NCBI GenBank assembly: GCA_030765055.1
Contig: CM060953.1
Location: 196,141,482-196,205,481 of the forward strand
Source of the DNA: Mantis religiosa
Taxonomy: Eukaryota; Arthropoda; Insecta; Mantodea; Mantidae
Direction: 5' to 3'
Length of the DNA: 64,000 nucleotides
The notes under the pieces are model-generated. The model was not told where the DNA came from. It saw only the letters and a list, made by a program, of their open reading frames with translations, and did not search any database. Shown here piece by piece: positions 27,063-49,000 of this stretch (the stretch's first letter is position 1; each line of letters opens with the position of its first letter). A program made the translations under genes and the position numbers.

Positions 27063-27300
27063 GTCAAGGAAATTCAAAACGAACCATTATCACGATGAAG
27101 GAGATAACTTTTTGAAATCAATTGTTACTGGAGATGAAACTTGGATCCAATACGACACACTAGAAACAAAATGACAATCACAACAGTGGGTGTATCTTCA
27201 AAAGAACGTCAGTGCTCATTTGTAATCATTGGCGGTAACAGAGCGAATTGCAAAGCTTGTCCATAGCTACGGTAAATGTCTCAATGATTTCCGTGATTAT
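27063..27300 (+). pseudogene. mariner transposase scrap (second lineage)
   Basis: About 60 codons read NFLKSIVTGDETWIQYDTLE and then, after a stop, QSQQWVYLQKNVSA. This corresponds to the region around the first catalytic Asp (TGDETW) of mariner transposases. It belongs to a different lineage from the two larger copies (TADETW). No ends are visible. Confidence 0.75.
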
Positions 27301-27693
27301 GTTGAAAAGAAACAATAAGTGTATAAAACTTTGGGTAGTAAAATAATTGTTTTCTACGTACTTGTATTTTATTTATAGCCTATCAGATGTTGAAAAAAAT
27401 GACCCCCGTAGTACCACCCGACCTGTCCTACCCGGATATATTTCCGGGTTGAATTTCGACTGTATATATTAGGATAGAATGCCTACTTCCACTAGAGAAA
27501 GTAAACATATTGTATCTTCGTTGCTAAAAAGAAGTTGTTATGGTAACCCTTGAGCCATGACTGCGTAGAAAAAGAAGAGCTCTGGGATCCCTGGAGTGTT
27601 TTGTCTCGGTTTCTTTTGTACACATCTTCCAGTTTATTTCTTTCGATATCTTCTAATGAGCGGTCGTCCCCTCTTCCTCGGATGTCTGTTCTT

Positions 27694-27730
27694 TATATAT
27701 ATGAGGAGAGAAACTCCAGCCGCAGTGTGA
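27694..27730 (+). promoter_or_regulatory. Core promoter of gene B
   Basis: TATATATA at 27694-27701, followed 25-30 bp later by a GCAGTGTGAC initiator-like site. The implied 5' UTR is only about a dozen bases, so the exact start site is uncertain. Confidence 0.5.
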
Positions 27731-27736
27731 CATAGC

Positions 27737-38036
<10,300 letters not shown>

Positions 38037-38258
38037 TTTTTTTTAATATGTATGACACACACGCAAAGACTCCCTCCAGCACAGTTATATCATGACGTTG
38101 ACCGGTTGGCGCCGTAGTCTAGTTCGTTAGCCTCAAGTTTTGCAGCACCATGTCTCAAAGTGGAGAACTGTAACTCGGACTGCATGCGTTTCCGAATTCA
38201 TAAACAGGTTGGTATATTCGGAACTGTTTAACGCTAAGGATTTTCAGCTTTGGAAATT

Positions 38259-38556
38259 AATTGTCCTTTCACACTAGTCGTGTGTGGGACGCACTATGAA
38301 AGAGTTGAGCCAGACTGAAAAATCCAATGCCATAGCCGGAATTTGAACCACGGATCTTCTGGTCTTGTCCAACCGCTATAAACCATTGAGCTACTATGGC
38401 CAACGTGCCGACATTACCCGAGTCAGATGGAGAATGTCATGTTGGCACGTTAGCCATAGTAGCTCAATGGTTTAGAGCGACTGGACGGAGACCAGAAGAT
38501 CCGTGGTTCAAATTCCGGCTATGGCATTGAATTTTTCAGTCTGGCTCTACGCTTTC
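38259..38556. mobile_element. FB-family element, two tRNA-like arms head to head
   Basis: The left arm (minus orientation) starts AATTAATTGTCCTTTCACAC and contains a tRNA-like module at 38325-38400. The right arm (plus orientation) contains another at 38451-38527. The arms meet near 38415-38435 at an ACGTGCCGACAT / ATGTTGGCACGT palindrome. The element ends TTTTTCAGTCTGGCTCTA. The 91-bp interior is absent here. It lies just downstream of gene B. Confidence 0.88.
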
Positions 38557-38639
38557 ATTTTCAGCTTTCTTTGCACAAATGAACACTGATCAAGAGGTGA
38601 CATGCTACTTCCGAACTGGGAGGATAAGTTGGAGAGTCT

Positions 38640-39660
38640 ATCGCAGGTGTTTGACGACAGAGGTTCTACTCCCATTAGTCCTGGAGCCGTAGGACCAAGT
38701 ACCCGGGCCTCCTTCTACCCGAGAGCGATGGAAAACTCCGGGGGTCTTTCCATGGGGTACCTAGGGGAGGGGATTCGTCCCCTTCACCTGTCGTGGTGTG
38801 GACGCTGCGGACCCTTAGCATTCGTGGTACGTTACTAGAGGAACCTCGAGCTGAACTGACCAGCCGCTCCCGTAGGGGAGTTGTTCAGATTGGGTTGCAC
38901 TCGAGGGGGAAGTGTGTTCTCGACACCCACGGAGAATTGGGTACCTCCAGCCAGGCTACGGCCGCCCGGAGGGGGTAGAGGGTTCCCTAAAATGTCCCGG
39001 GTACTAGCCTGCAGAGCTAATAGAAGGTGTGCTAGATCACCAGGTGGCCCCACCGAGGGGTTGACGCGCGTAAGTGGCGTATCCACTTCCACCCGTCTTG
39101 ACGTTGTGCTCAGCGGGGGAGGGTTTTTAAAGAAATCAGGTATTGCCCTATGGAAAGAGCCCCGGAGTATCCATCGCTCCCGGGTAGAAGGAGTCCCAGG
39201 TTCTTCGTCCTACGGGTCCAGGAGTATGTGGGCAGAACCTCTGCATATAACTGTCTTTCCATGGGGCAATAAATTGAGTCTAAAAAGTCCCCCCCCCCAT
39301 CGACTACAACGTCAAGACGGGTGGAAGTGTATACGCCACTTACGCGCGTCAACCCCGCAGGGAAGAAAACGGAAAATCTCGGTGGGGCCGCCTGGTGATC
39401 TAGCACACCTTCTACTAGCTCTGCGGGCTAGTACCCGGGACTTATGAGGCAACCCTCTACCCCCTCCGGGTGGCCGTAGCCTGGTCAGAGGTACCCAATT
39501 CCCCGTGGGTGTCGGGAACACACTGCCGCTTCGAGTCCAACCCAATCCGAACAATTCCCAATCAGGGAGGGGCTGGAATGTTCGGCCCGAGGTTTCTCTA
39601 GTGACGTCAGAGATACCACGAGTGCTAAGGGTCCGCAGCGCCCGCATGAACCCTAGACCA
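38640..39660. repeat. GC-rich inverted-repeat composite of unknown class
   Basis: Distinctly GC-rich within AT-rich surroundings. Block A (about 38655-38770) recurs inverted at about 39150-39270. Block B (about 38800-39140) recurs inverted at about 39280-39640. The order is therefore A, B, A-inverted, B-inverted, not a simple hairpin. Shared segments include CTACCCCCTCCGGG and its complement, GTTGACGCGCGTAAGTGGCG and GTGCTAGATCACCAGG. No transposase or tRNA-like head is seen. Open frames here mirror each other between arms and are not convincing genes. Confidence 0.8.
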
Positions 39661-40259
39661 TGTGCTCGCTTCCCCTTCCTATGCTATTTTACCTTACAAA
39701 TGACGAAGACAGGGGAGACAACCCTAGTAGCTACACCGGTCGGTCAGGTACAATAGACTAAAACTAGACCTCCGTGTCGAATCCCCTCCCTAACGTAGTC
39801 CACTTCAGTCCTAGCAGTCAGAGGCGGGTGAATGTGCACACTTCTCATTTCCTATACGTGTTTTAGTCTGTAAATTGTTTAAGAAAGCATTGATTTTGTA
39901 ATTTTATAATAAAATTAAATAAATATACTGAAAAAAACTATTTATTTATTTATTTATTTTAACAAAAGTTTCCAAATATTTCCTATATTTACTTTCGCTA
40001 CTTTATATAACAAATAAGTAAAAAGTGCATAGCTGGAATTCACCAGAAATAGTTACTCTGAAGGTTCCATCTCCCTAAAAATTTAGAAAAAAGGTATGTG
40101 TATGTATTCATCATAAAGTCTTGTAAACGTCTAGTGAAGTTTATCTGGATCTAAACATGAGATTGTACTGAAATGAGATTTCTTTTTAACATAAATACCC
40201 AGTCATTGATTATAGACATTTACATACATGATACAATGAATAACAATGAAATGAGGAAA
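39661..40259. other. No gene recognised
   Basis: Spacer that grades from GC-rich to AT-rich, with a (TATT)n tract near 39940-39960. No coding motif. Confidence 0.5.
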
Positions 40260-42560
40260 GCCCAATTGGGCCCCCATAAGTAGGTACATTATTGTTTTAA
40301 GTATTACAGAAGATATTGTTGTGAGAGCTGATCCTGATGCGGGTTGGAAAGCTGGAATTCTACCAAGGGAATAGTGAATGGCTCCAGAGACGTGTTTTAG
40401 GTTGCTGTAGATCTTTTCGACTTGTGAAAAAGTTGACTGTTGAATGATGATTCCAGTTACTCTATGTAGTTGACTATTTCTGACAAACTATGGTGCAATT
40501 GTTGAGATTCGTAATACTTTGTTTTAACACGTCTGGATACGTTTCATTTGGGAAGGACTGGTCCCTCCCCAGTAGGAGTGGTAGGAGTGGTCTTAATAAA
40601 GTCGTGTAGAGCAGTGTGCAGTTTCTTAATTTAAGTGAAGATATTTTGTTGAGAAGAGGGTAGAGCTTAGCCAGTTTTACTCGAGCTAGTTTGAGTTTGT
40701 TACTTATGTGTTGTTTCCATGTGAGTGTCGATCCCTCCTACACAAAATGATCCACCTGGGGCTCCCAAAACAAATGATCAATATCATACACAGCATCTTG
40801 CGACACCGCTCATTTAAAGTCTCAGTCGCAGGGAAAACATCAACACTCAGACCAGTGAGAGGCGGAGTCCCCGAAGGCTCTGTGCTATCCCCCACCCTTC
40901 AACTTCTTTATGGCAGATTTCCCCACAGAACCACGAGTCGTAATGGCATAATACGCTGACGACGTGTTTCTCTTCTGCAAGGACAAACACATCTTCAGAG
41001 CCTTCAACCCCATTCAAAGACATCTCCGCCTAGCACAACAGTGGTGCCGGCGTTGGCGGATGTCCGTAAATCCGGACAAAAGCCACGCCATACTTTTCAC
41101 AAAGCGCCACACCCCCGCAGACTGCCCCAATTTCAGCTACCGAGGTCGAAGGATAGAGTGGTCTAACTCTGTCCAGTACCTAGGAGTAAACTTCGACAGA
41201 GGTCTAACTTTTCGCCGACACATCAACGACCTTTCGGCGAAGGTACAGGGAGCAATCACTTCCCTGTACCCAATGCTGGGGTCGACCGCGATGCCAGTCC
41301 GCATGAAGTTATACCTCTTCCGAGCGCTGGTAATCCCGGTGATGCTATATGCCTGCGAGATCTGGGGCATGGCAGCAGACGGCTGGATAGCATGGCTTTG
41401 AGGTGCACAGAATAGAGGACTACGGTCTATCTATTCTGTGGGACGTTATTTCCCTACCAGGTTGCTCCACGAAGCATCGGGTCTTCCATACGTGGAGGAT
41501 GAAATTAGGCGCCGGGCTTCAAAATTATACGCAAGTTTACCATCTCATAGAAGGGCCCTTGTCAGATCATTGAGAAATTATGACCCCACTAGACGCCGAT
41601 CTAGACTGCACCGGGTCCGCCGTATGGCATGCGGGCACCCCAGATAACCCAGGAGCTTATCCTATCAGCAGCTAAAGCTGAGCTCCTCATAATTCTTCTA
41701 AGCTGTTTGGCATCTAAATTTTTCCCAATTAAAAAATTAAACAAAAAATAATAATTTGGGTGCAAAGTACTGCATCCTCCCCTTCAACCCGAAGATACTT
41801 TCTGTAACCTCCAAATTAATCCCAACCTCAAAACATACACCACCTTCATCCTACAAACTTCAAATCTAAATCTTACCTGTGGTAAAACCCTTAACGGGTG
41901 GGCACCAGCAGAAACCTTCTGGCTGTATACAGCCAGCCAGCACGAGCGAGCGAGCGAGTGTCGATCCATGAGTACGCCGAGGTATTTAACTGTTTAAGTT
42001 TTCCAAGGTATAGGTTTCACTGGGAATGTTACTGGTGGAGGATAGTCCGGTCTGCATAGTGTAAAGGTCATTGCTTCACATTTTTGCTGGTTGAGCGAAA
42101 TACGTCAGTTATCAAACCAGGGTATAATTAAGTTTAACGCCTCTTGAAGATGATTTCTGGCGGTGTGGATAGTGCGATGTGATGCGAAGATTGCTGTATC
42201 GTCCGTATTCATATCAATTTGAGCTGTAGGCGTTACAGGAATATCAGAGGAGAACAAGTTGAATAGAACTGGTCCTAGGATAGATCCTTGAGGAACGCCT
42301 GCTGTTATACGTTTCGTAGAAGAGTGGCTACTACCTACGTGAACTGATAAAATACGTTGTGACAGAAAAGAGGAAAATATTTTATAGAGGTAGTCTGGGA
42401 TGTCATTGATGAACAGTTTGTATAGAAGACCCTGATGTCAAACCCTGTCAAATGCCTGAGTGAAGTCACTTGTTCTGTAATCCGGAGAATTTGATGGGTG
42501 GTTGAATGTCTGCAACGAAAACCGAATTGAAAGGGAGGTAGTACTAATGGAAAGTTCTTA
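40260..42560 (-). pseudogene. Jockey-like LINE relic J5 (minus), split by J3
   Basis: On the minus strand the right half reads FPLVLPPFQFGFRCRHSTTH, GVPQGS-like codons (CGAACGCCTCAAGGATC region near 42290) and an NTDDTAIF box, then DNWRISLNQQKCEAMTF and a broken KYLGVLMDR near 41970. The left half resumes after the insertion with TLTWKQHISNKLKLARVKLA and KLYPLLNKISSLKLRN, plus C-terminal sequence to about 40300. Frames are broken and the first YADD-type Tyr is changed. It is related to J4. Confidence 0.8.
40735..41955 (+). pseudogene. Jockey-like LINE J3, 5'-truncated, with 12-bp target duplication
   Basis: Member of the J1 family. It starts within RT (LHKMIHLGLPKQMINIIHSI), then GGVPEGSVLSPTL, a frame break and stop before the YADD-type box, FNPIQRHLRLAQQWCRRWRM, VQYLGVNFDRGLTFRRHI, a stop after WIAWL (TGA at 41400), and a C-terminus ending RMACGHPR. 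The 3' UTR ends in (GCCA)n and (CGAG)n, with no poly(A). The duplication GAGTGTCGATCC flanks it exactly (40723-40734 and 41956-41967). Confidence 0.9.
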
Positions 42561-43060
42561 TTATAAGGCTTAAAATAAAACAACAGAAGTGCGATTCAAA
42601 TTTATTTCTTTAGAAGACAGATTACAAAACAAAAAATTTACTTTGAGTGTTCTTCTATGTACACATGGTCTCAATATTCTCACATATTCTACTGGTATGT
42701 ATTACATAAAAGAACTAACTCATGTTAAATAAAATACAGTCACTGATTGTAAACAAGAACCAGCATTTCTGAAAATAACTTCTATAAAGTTTGCAGTTGC
42801 CTTAACTGCAGAGACATAGTTGATATGTTCCCTGAAAAGATTGTATAAATAACCTAGAAATTATCTTCTATCTAAAATGTTAGCTTCTGTTGAACAGTGA
42901 TTTTCTCCACAGGAGAATTACAGACAATTCTGTCTTAAATTATCAACTCAATCAAAATTTATAAGTAAACCTTATCCTAAGATTAACAAATGAATTATAA
43001 TTTCTTATTACATCTTATTGTAAGATATGTTAAACTTCTCAGTTTTTGAGTTTTAGTAAG

Positions 43061-46000
43061 CTAGTTAACGTATTTTCCGTAAGCGTTGTAACCGGGACGG
43101 TAATATCCGTTGTAGCCTGTGTTGTAACCAGTGTTGTAGCCATTGTTGTAGTAACCATTGTTGTAGCCGGGGTAGCCATTGTTGTACCCATATTGGTTGT
43201 TGTATCTGTTGTATGTTCCAGTACTGACAGGATCATAAGCGATGTTGTTGTTGTGGTATCCTCTGTTGTAACCCTGATTATTGTATCCTCTGTAGTAGCC
43301 GTTGTTGTATCCGTGGTATCCATTGTAGTAACCGGGGTTGTATCCATTGTTGTAACCATTGTTGTAACCATTGTTGTAGTATCCATTGTTGTAACCATTG
43401 TTGTAATATCCATTGTAACCGGTGTTATATCCATAGCCTGCAAGAATTATGTAGGTTTTACATATATTTTAAACATGCTGTTTCATATTTCTATAACAAA
43501 ATTAAATTAAATTTCCTGCACATGCGTTAACAATTTTTAACGAGAAATGTTTGATTCTGCTTTTACAAATCTAATCGTAATTTCGAACAACCAAAACTGC
43601 TACATATTACGTAGAAAATGAAGCTAGCCACAGTGAAGCAATAAATATTTGTTACTAAGGCTTCACTTATCATAAGAAATTTGTGTTAATACTTCTTTCT
43701 AATGGATATCGATTTCACAAACAAATCGTCTGTATCTTCAGTCCACAAACAAACTCCGTCACAAGAAATTCCGGTTACCATGTTCTTCTTGTATTTTTTT
43801 AATATTACCAACATCTGAAAACGAAACAAACCTAAAAACAGATTCAACTGCTGCTATTTCAAAATTAATTACGCGAAGTTTATTTTTTAAAATAAATATA
43901 TTTTCCCAAACTATTAAATCTCTCGGACCATTTAATGGTTTTAGTAATTTAACTTTTAGATTTATTTCATGGTTAAATTACCAAAAATGATCTGCTAAGG
44001 CCGATTTATCAGTTTTTTTATACTTAATGTTACGAAAATGCACTTTGGTACTAGTTTCCAAATTACGTTTCGTCTTTCCAATATAAACCTGATCACAATC
44101 GAAACAACTAAACTGATAAATACCAAATCTTTATTATTATCAGGAATTTATTCATAAGTATTTAACAAAGAGTATAAACATATTATTAATACTGTTAATT
44201 AATGGTTTTAATAAAGATTTTATACAAAAATATTGAAAAATTTAACTTTCAAAAAACTGTTAATGATGTTTCTACCCTTAAAAATAAAAGAAGATTATAA
44301 TTTTAAAAAATTTACTTACCATCCTTGGGTTAATGAACATTTTCAAAAACATTTTTAAAGAAGTTGGTATAACTTTAGTTCCTCAAATTAAATATAGTAT
44401 TAGAATGTACTACATTGTTCTAAAAAAGATAAAATTCCTAATAAATCTGGTATTTACCAATTTAATTGATAAAGTTGATATTGGAAAGACGAAACGTAAT
44501 TTTGAAACCAGAACGAAAGAACATTTTCGTAACATTAAGTATAAACAAACTGATAAATCAGCGCTAGCAGATCATTTTTGGTCATTTAACCATGAAATAA
44601 ATCCAGAAGCTGAATTATTAAAACAATTAAATGGTCCGATAGATTTAATGGTTTGGGAAAAGATATTTATTTTAAAAAGTAAATATCGCGTAACGAATTT
44701 TGAAACACCGGCAGTCTATTCTGTTTTTAGGTATGTTTCGTTTTCAGATGTTGGTAATACTAAAGAAGCATAAGAAAAACATGATAACCGGAATCGTTGA
44801 CAACGGAGTTTGTTTGTTTCTTCCATTATAAAGAAGTATTAACACCAATTTCTTAAGATAAGCGAAGCCTTTGTAACAAATATTTATATTTGTGTAATAC
44901 TGCTACATGTTATTTAAATACTAACTTATACAAATAGGCAATTAAATTTTTTCTTCATTTTTCTGGTAGTTTCAGAAAAAAAATTAAAGTTTAAATACAG
45001 TTTTTGTAATAAGTTATCTTCAGTGGTCGAATTAATTGTCATGACTGTCTCTGCGGGCTTCTAAAATTAGAGGTCACCTGTTCGATTGCAAGCAGTGCTG
45101 ATGGCAATCATTCTTTTAGCTAGAATTATTTCCCATCTGTTTCTAGAAATATGTGTGAGTTATATGTGAACTTAAAGATTATAAAAAATCAACATGAACA
45201 AATCTAAACAGTACACAAACAGTAAATAAGTGAAGATCAATTCTTTCAAAGGGATAGGGCTGATATGACTACATTTATTGGCAACACATAACTGGAGAGA
45301 GAAAAACAAAGACGTATCAAAACTTATGTTGTTTTATAAAGGTCATTCATTCTCTGGGATTTCTGATACAAATATTAAAAATATGAAAATGTTATGAAAT
45401 AATTTAATACGTATAATGTACGAAAACTAAAGCCTTCAGTAAAAACATTGAAAAGCACAGACTGTGCTGTTGAGTGTGATCGCGTGTTGAAGCGTAAAAG
45501 GCTCTGAGACCAAAATGCATAGTATGTAACAGAATCAAAGATTTCAAACTATGGAAAGATAGAGTCAGACTGAAAAATTCAATGCCATAGCCGGGATTTG
45601 AACCAGGGATCTTCTGGTTGCCGTGCAACCGCTCTAACCCTTGAGCTACAATGGCCAATGTGCAAGCATGACATTAAATTCTCCAACTGACTCGTGTTTT
45701 TCCCGGTAAACCACTAGGAGTTCTCATAAGCACATGAGACAACTATCTTAATGGCGACTTACTGTGCAATAAGTACTTTAAGGCCCGGGCTTTATAGTTA
45801 ACCACTAGGAGTTCTCATAAACACATGAGACAACTACCTTAATGACGACTTACTGTGCTATAAGTACTTTAAGGCCCGGGCTTTATAGTTAACTTCTATT
45901 AGGTACAATTAATGGAAGTCAATTGTTTTTTCACACTAGCCGTGTGTAGGCTAAAGTATGGAAAGTCTGAAAGAACAATTAATTTCCATTAATTATACCT

Positions 46001-49000
46001 AATAGTGGTCCGAACTATAAAGCCCGGGCCTTAAAGTACTTACAGCATAGTAAGTCGGCATTAAGGTGGTTGTCTGATGTTTTACAGGGAAAAACAGGAG
46101 TCAGTTGGAGAATTTAATGTCATGTCGGCACGTTGGCCATAGTAACTCAAGGGTTAGATCGGCTCGACGGCAGCCAGAAGATCCATGGCTCAAATCCCGG
46201 CTATGGCATTGAATTTTTTAGTCTGACTCTATCTTTCCATACTATATAGCCTACACACGACCAGTGCGAAAGAACAATTAATTTCCAATTTCAAACTATT
46301 TTTGACATCAAAGAAAACTACAATTATCTTTTAATTTTTGAAGAAATCTCCGCTGTGTATACCCTTAAAGGACGCTCAGCGTACCGTGTGCTACCATTCA
46401 TTAAAGTTATAGCGAAACCCAAATATACAATGGTCTCAAAATTAATGTGTAGTAACTGGTATATGCACTAACTTATCAGACAGATGTATCCCAAAACTGT
46501 TTAATGGTAAATAATCATAATTTCTGTATTATTTATTAGTTTCCTCTCGGAAAAAAATTGAAAATGGAGGAATAGAGAAAATTTTTATCGAAAAACATTG
46601 CATTTAACATGATCTAGAGTGTCCATGCTTCAATATTAGGTAAAAACTTTCATATTTACGTGACAAATAGGGCTTTTGTGAAGATTTTCAAGATATTGAT
46701 CCTATTTGCTCTCACGTTCCCTATTTTAATAAAAATCGTTAGAGCTATATCTGAAAAAAGTAAAATTTTTGACAAATATTGCGTATATAGCGAAGTCTGA
46801 GATAAGGAATTTATTTTTTTGAAATCCTTAGTGTTGCATGTTTGGAATATGAACTTGAATATTAGATTTAGCATTTTAGCAACTATTCATTTTTTACTTT
46901 TGTCCACACACACAAGAAACGCTTTTAAAATATGCTTCTTTTGGATTCACGCAATCTTAATTTATTTCGGGTGTAATCTATATATCTAATTTTTGATGGA
47001 ATAATATACTTCTAGTGTATGTAGGAAAGAAAGTATGAATATATTACCTGTAGTTGCCCTCTTCAGGGCATGTCCCACATCCTTCTTGTCCCTGGCTGCT
47101 CCTGCGTCCTCACTTTCAGAAGCCCTTACAGCTACAGCAAGAGCCATAAGGCAGGCTACGGTCACCTGTAAAACATACCCGAGAAATGCCTAAGCTTTCT
47201 TATTGACAAGATCTCATGCATGCAATTATCTCTCAAAAGTAACATATCTGTACTAATATAAAGGAGAAAATGTTGCCAAAAACCTTTCAGCCGATATTTG
47301 AGAATTGTTTCATTAAAGAGCAGCATCAAATTTCAGTTAATATGCTACCAAAAAGGATTTACAGAGCGCCATAGAGTAGAAAACACTTTCTTGTACTCCA
47401 AGGAAAATGCATGTAGAAACAAAAGCCGGTAGCATTATTTCCGCACACGATGTAAGCAAACAGAAACCAGAACTCCAGGCTGCTTAATAACACATTTTCT
47501 TTTCATTTGTGCAAAAATTATTGCTTAATATATACATCGTGTTAATCAAGACAAAAAATTTGTATAAATGGCTTTATTAAATATGTTCTTTTAGATAAAA
47601 TGTGGATAGAGGAATATAGAAGGCTTGCGTGATGCACAACTGTTTAAAAACTAGTCGCTATCTGGCGGTTTTGAAGTTGCGTTCCATTTCGATGACCACA
47701 ACGGGAAAAAATGGAGATCTACTTCCTATTTTAGCAAAAATATATGTACTCGTATTATAAACCTAAAACCAACAAGGAAATACCTCGGAAATGTTAACTC
47801 CACCACAGTAGTTGATATAGACTGTGTCTTTAACGACATCTGCATTTTCGTAGTAAGGATTTGTCCATTAATTAGGGTTTACCAACAATGCTGAAGAGAT
47901 GAATCAAAAGAGTTTGAGTCGTTTTGGAGAATTTAATCAATTTTGAAAATATTTACATTATATGTTGTTTGAAAGGACATAATTTTTTTAAATCTCTATT
48001 TGATATCCTTGGAAGCCGCTGAATTCGAACACGGAACCTGGTATTCCAGAAATTTTGCTTATTAATGTTTTGTCTACAGTACAAAAACTTCAGTATTTAC
48101 TCTATACTTGACAGATTTCCTTTGTTTTTCGTTCTTTTTTTAATTTACGTCCTCCAAAGTTAAGTCATATCGGACGATTAATGAAATGATGTTTAAATGA
48201 GTACAGAGTACAGAGAGCTTAGAGTTACCAAATATTCATCTTTCAGGATAAGAGAAAACCTTCAACGTTAAGTCATATCGGACGATGAATGAAATGATGT
48301 ACAAATGAGTACAGAGTACAGAGAGCTTAGAATTACCAAATATTCATCTTTCAGGATAAGAGAAAACCTCCAACGTTAAGTCATATCGGACGATGAATGA
48401 AATGATGTTCAAATGAGTACAGGGTACATAGAGCTTAGAGTTATCACACATTCATCTTTCAGGATAAGAGAAAACCTCCAACGTTAAGTCATATCGGACG
48501 ATGATTGAAATGATGTTCAAATGGGTACAGGGTACATAGAGCTTAGAGTTACTAGATAGTCATCTTTCAGGATAAGAGAAAACCTCCAACGTTGAGTCAT
48601 ATCGGACGATGAATGAAATGATGTTCAAATGAGTACAGGGTACATAGAGCTTAGAGTTACCAGACATTTATCTTTCAGGATAAGAGAAAACCTCCAACGT
48701 TAAGTCATATCGGACGATGAATGAAATCATATTCAAATGAGTACAGGGTACATAGAGATTAGAGTTACCAGACATTCAACTTTCAGGATAAGAGAAAACC
48801 TCCAACGTTAAGTCATATCGGACGGTGAATGAAATTTTTAAATGAGTACAGGGTACATAGAACTTAGAGTTACCAGACATTCATCTTTCAGGATAAGAGA
48901 AAACCTTCAACGTTAAGTCATATGGGACGATGAATGAAATGATGTTCAAATGAGTACAGGGTACATAGAGCTTAGAGTTATCAGACATTCATCTTTCAGG

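Noticed and set aside
43039..43443. Minus-strand Thr/Met-rich frame (MDTTT repeats) and opposite Val-rich frame over gene C exon 3
   Set aside because: Alternative-frame shadows of the Gly-Tyr-Asn repeat exon, which has the splice sites, signal peptide and stop.
45020..45110. Another tRNA-like head (CCTGTTCGATTGC)
   Set aside because: Only a partial B box; no A box at proper distance and no similarity to the other families.
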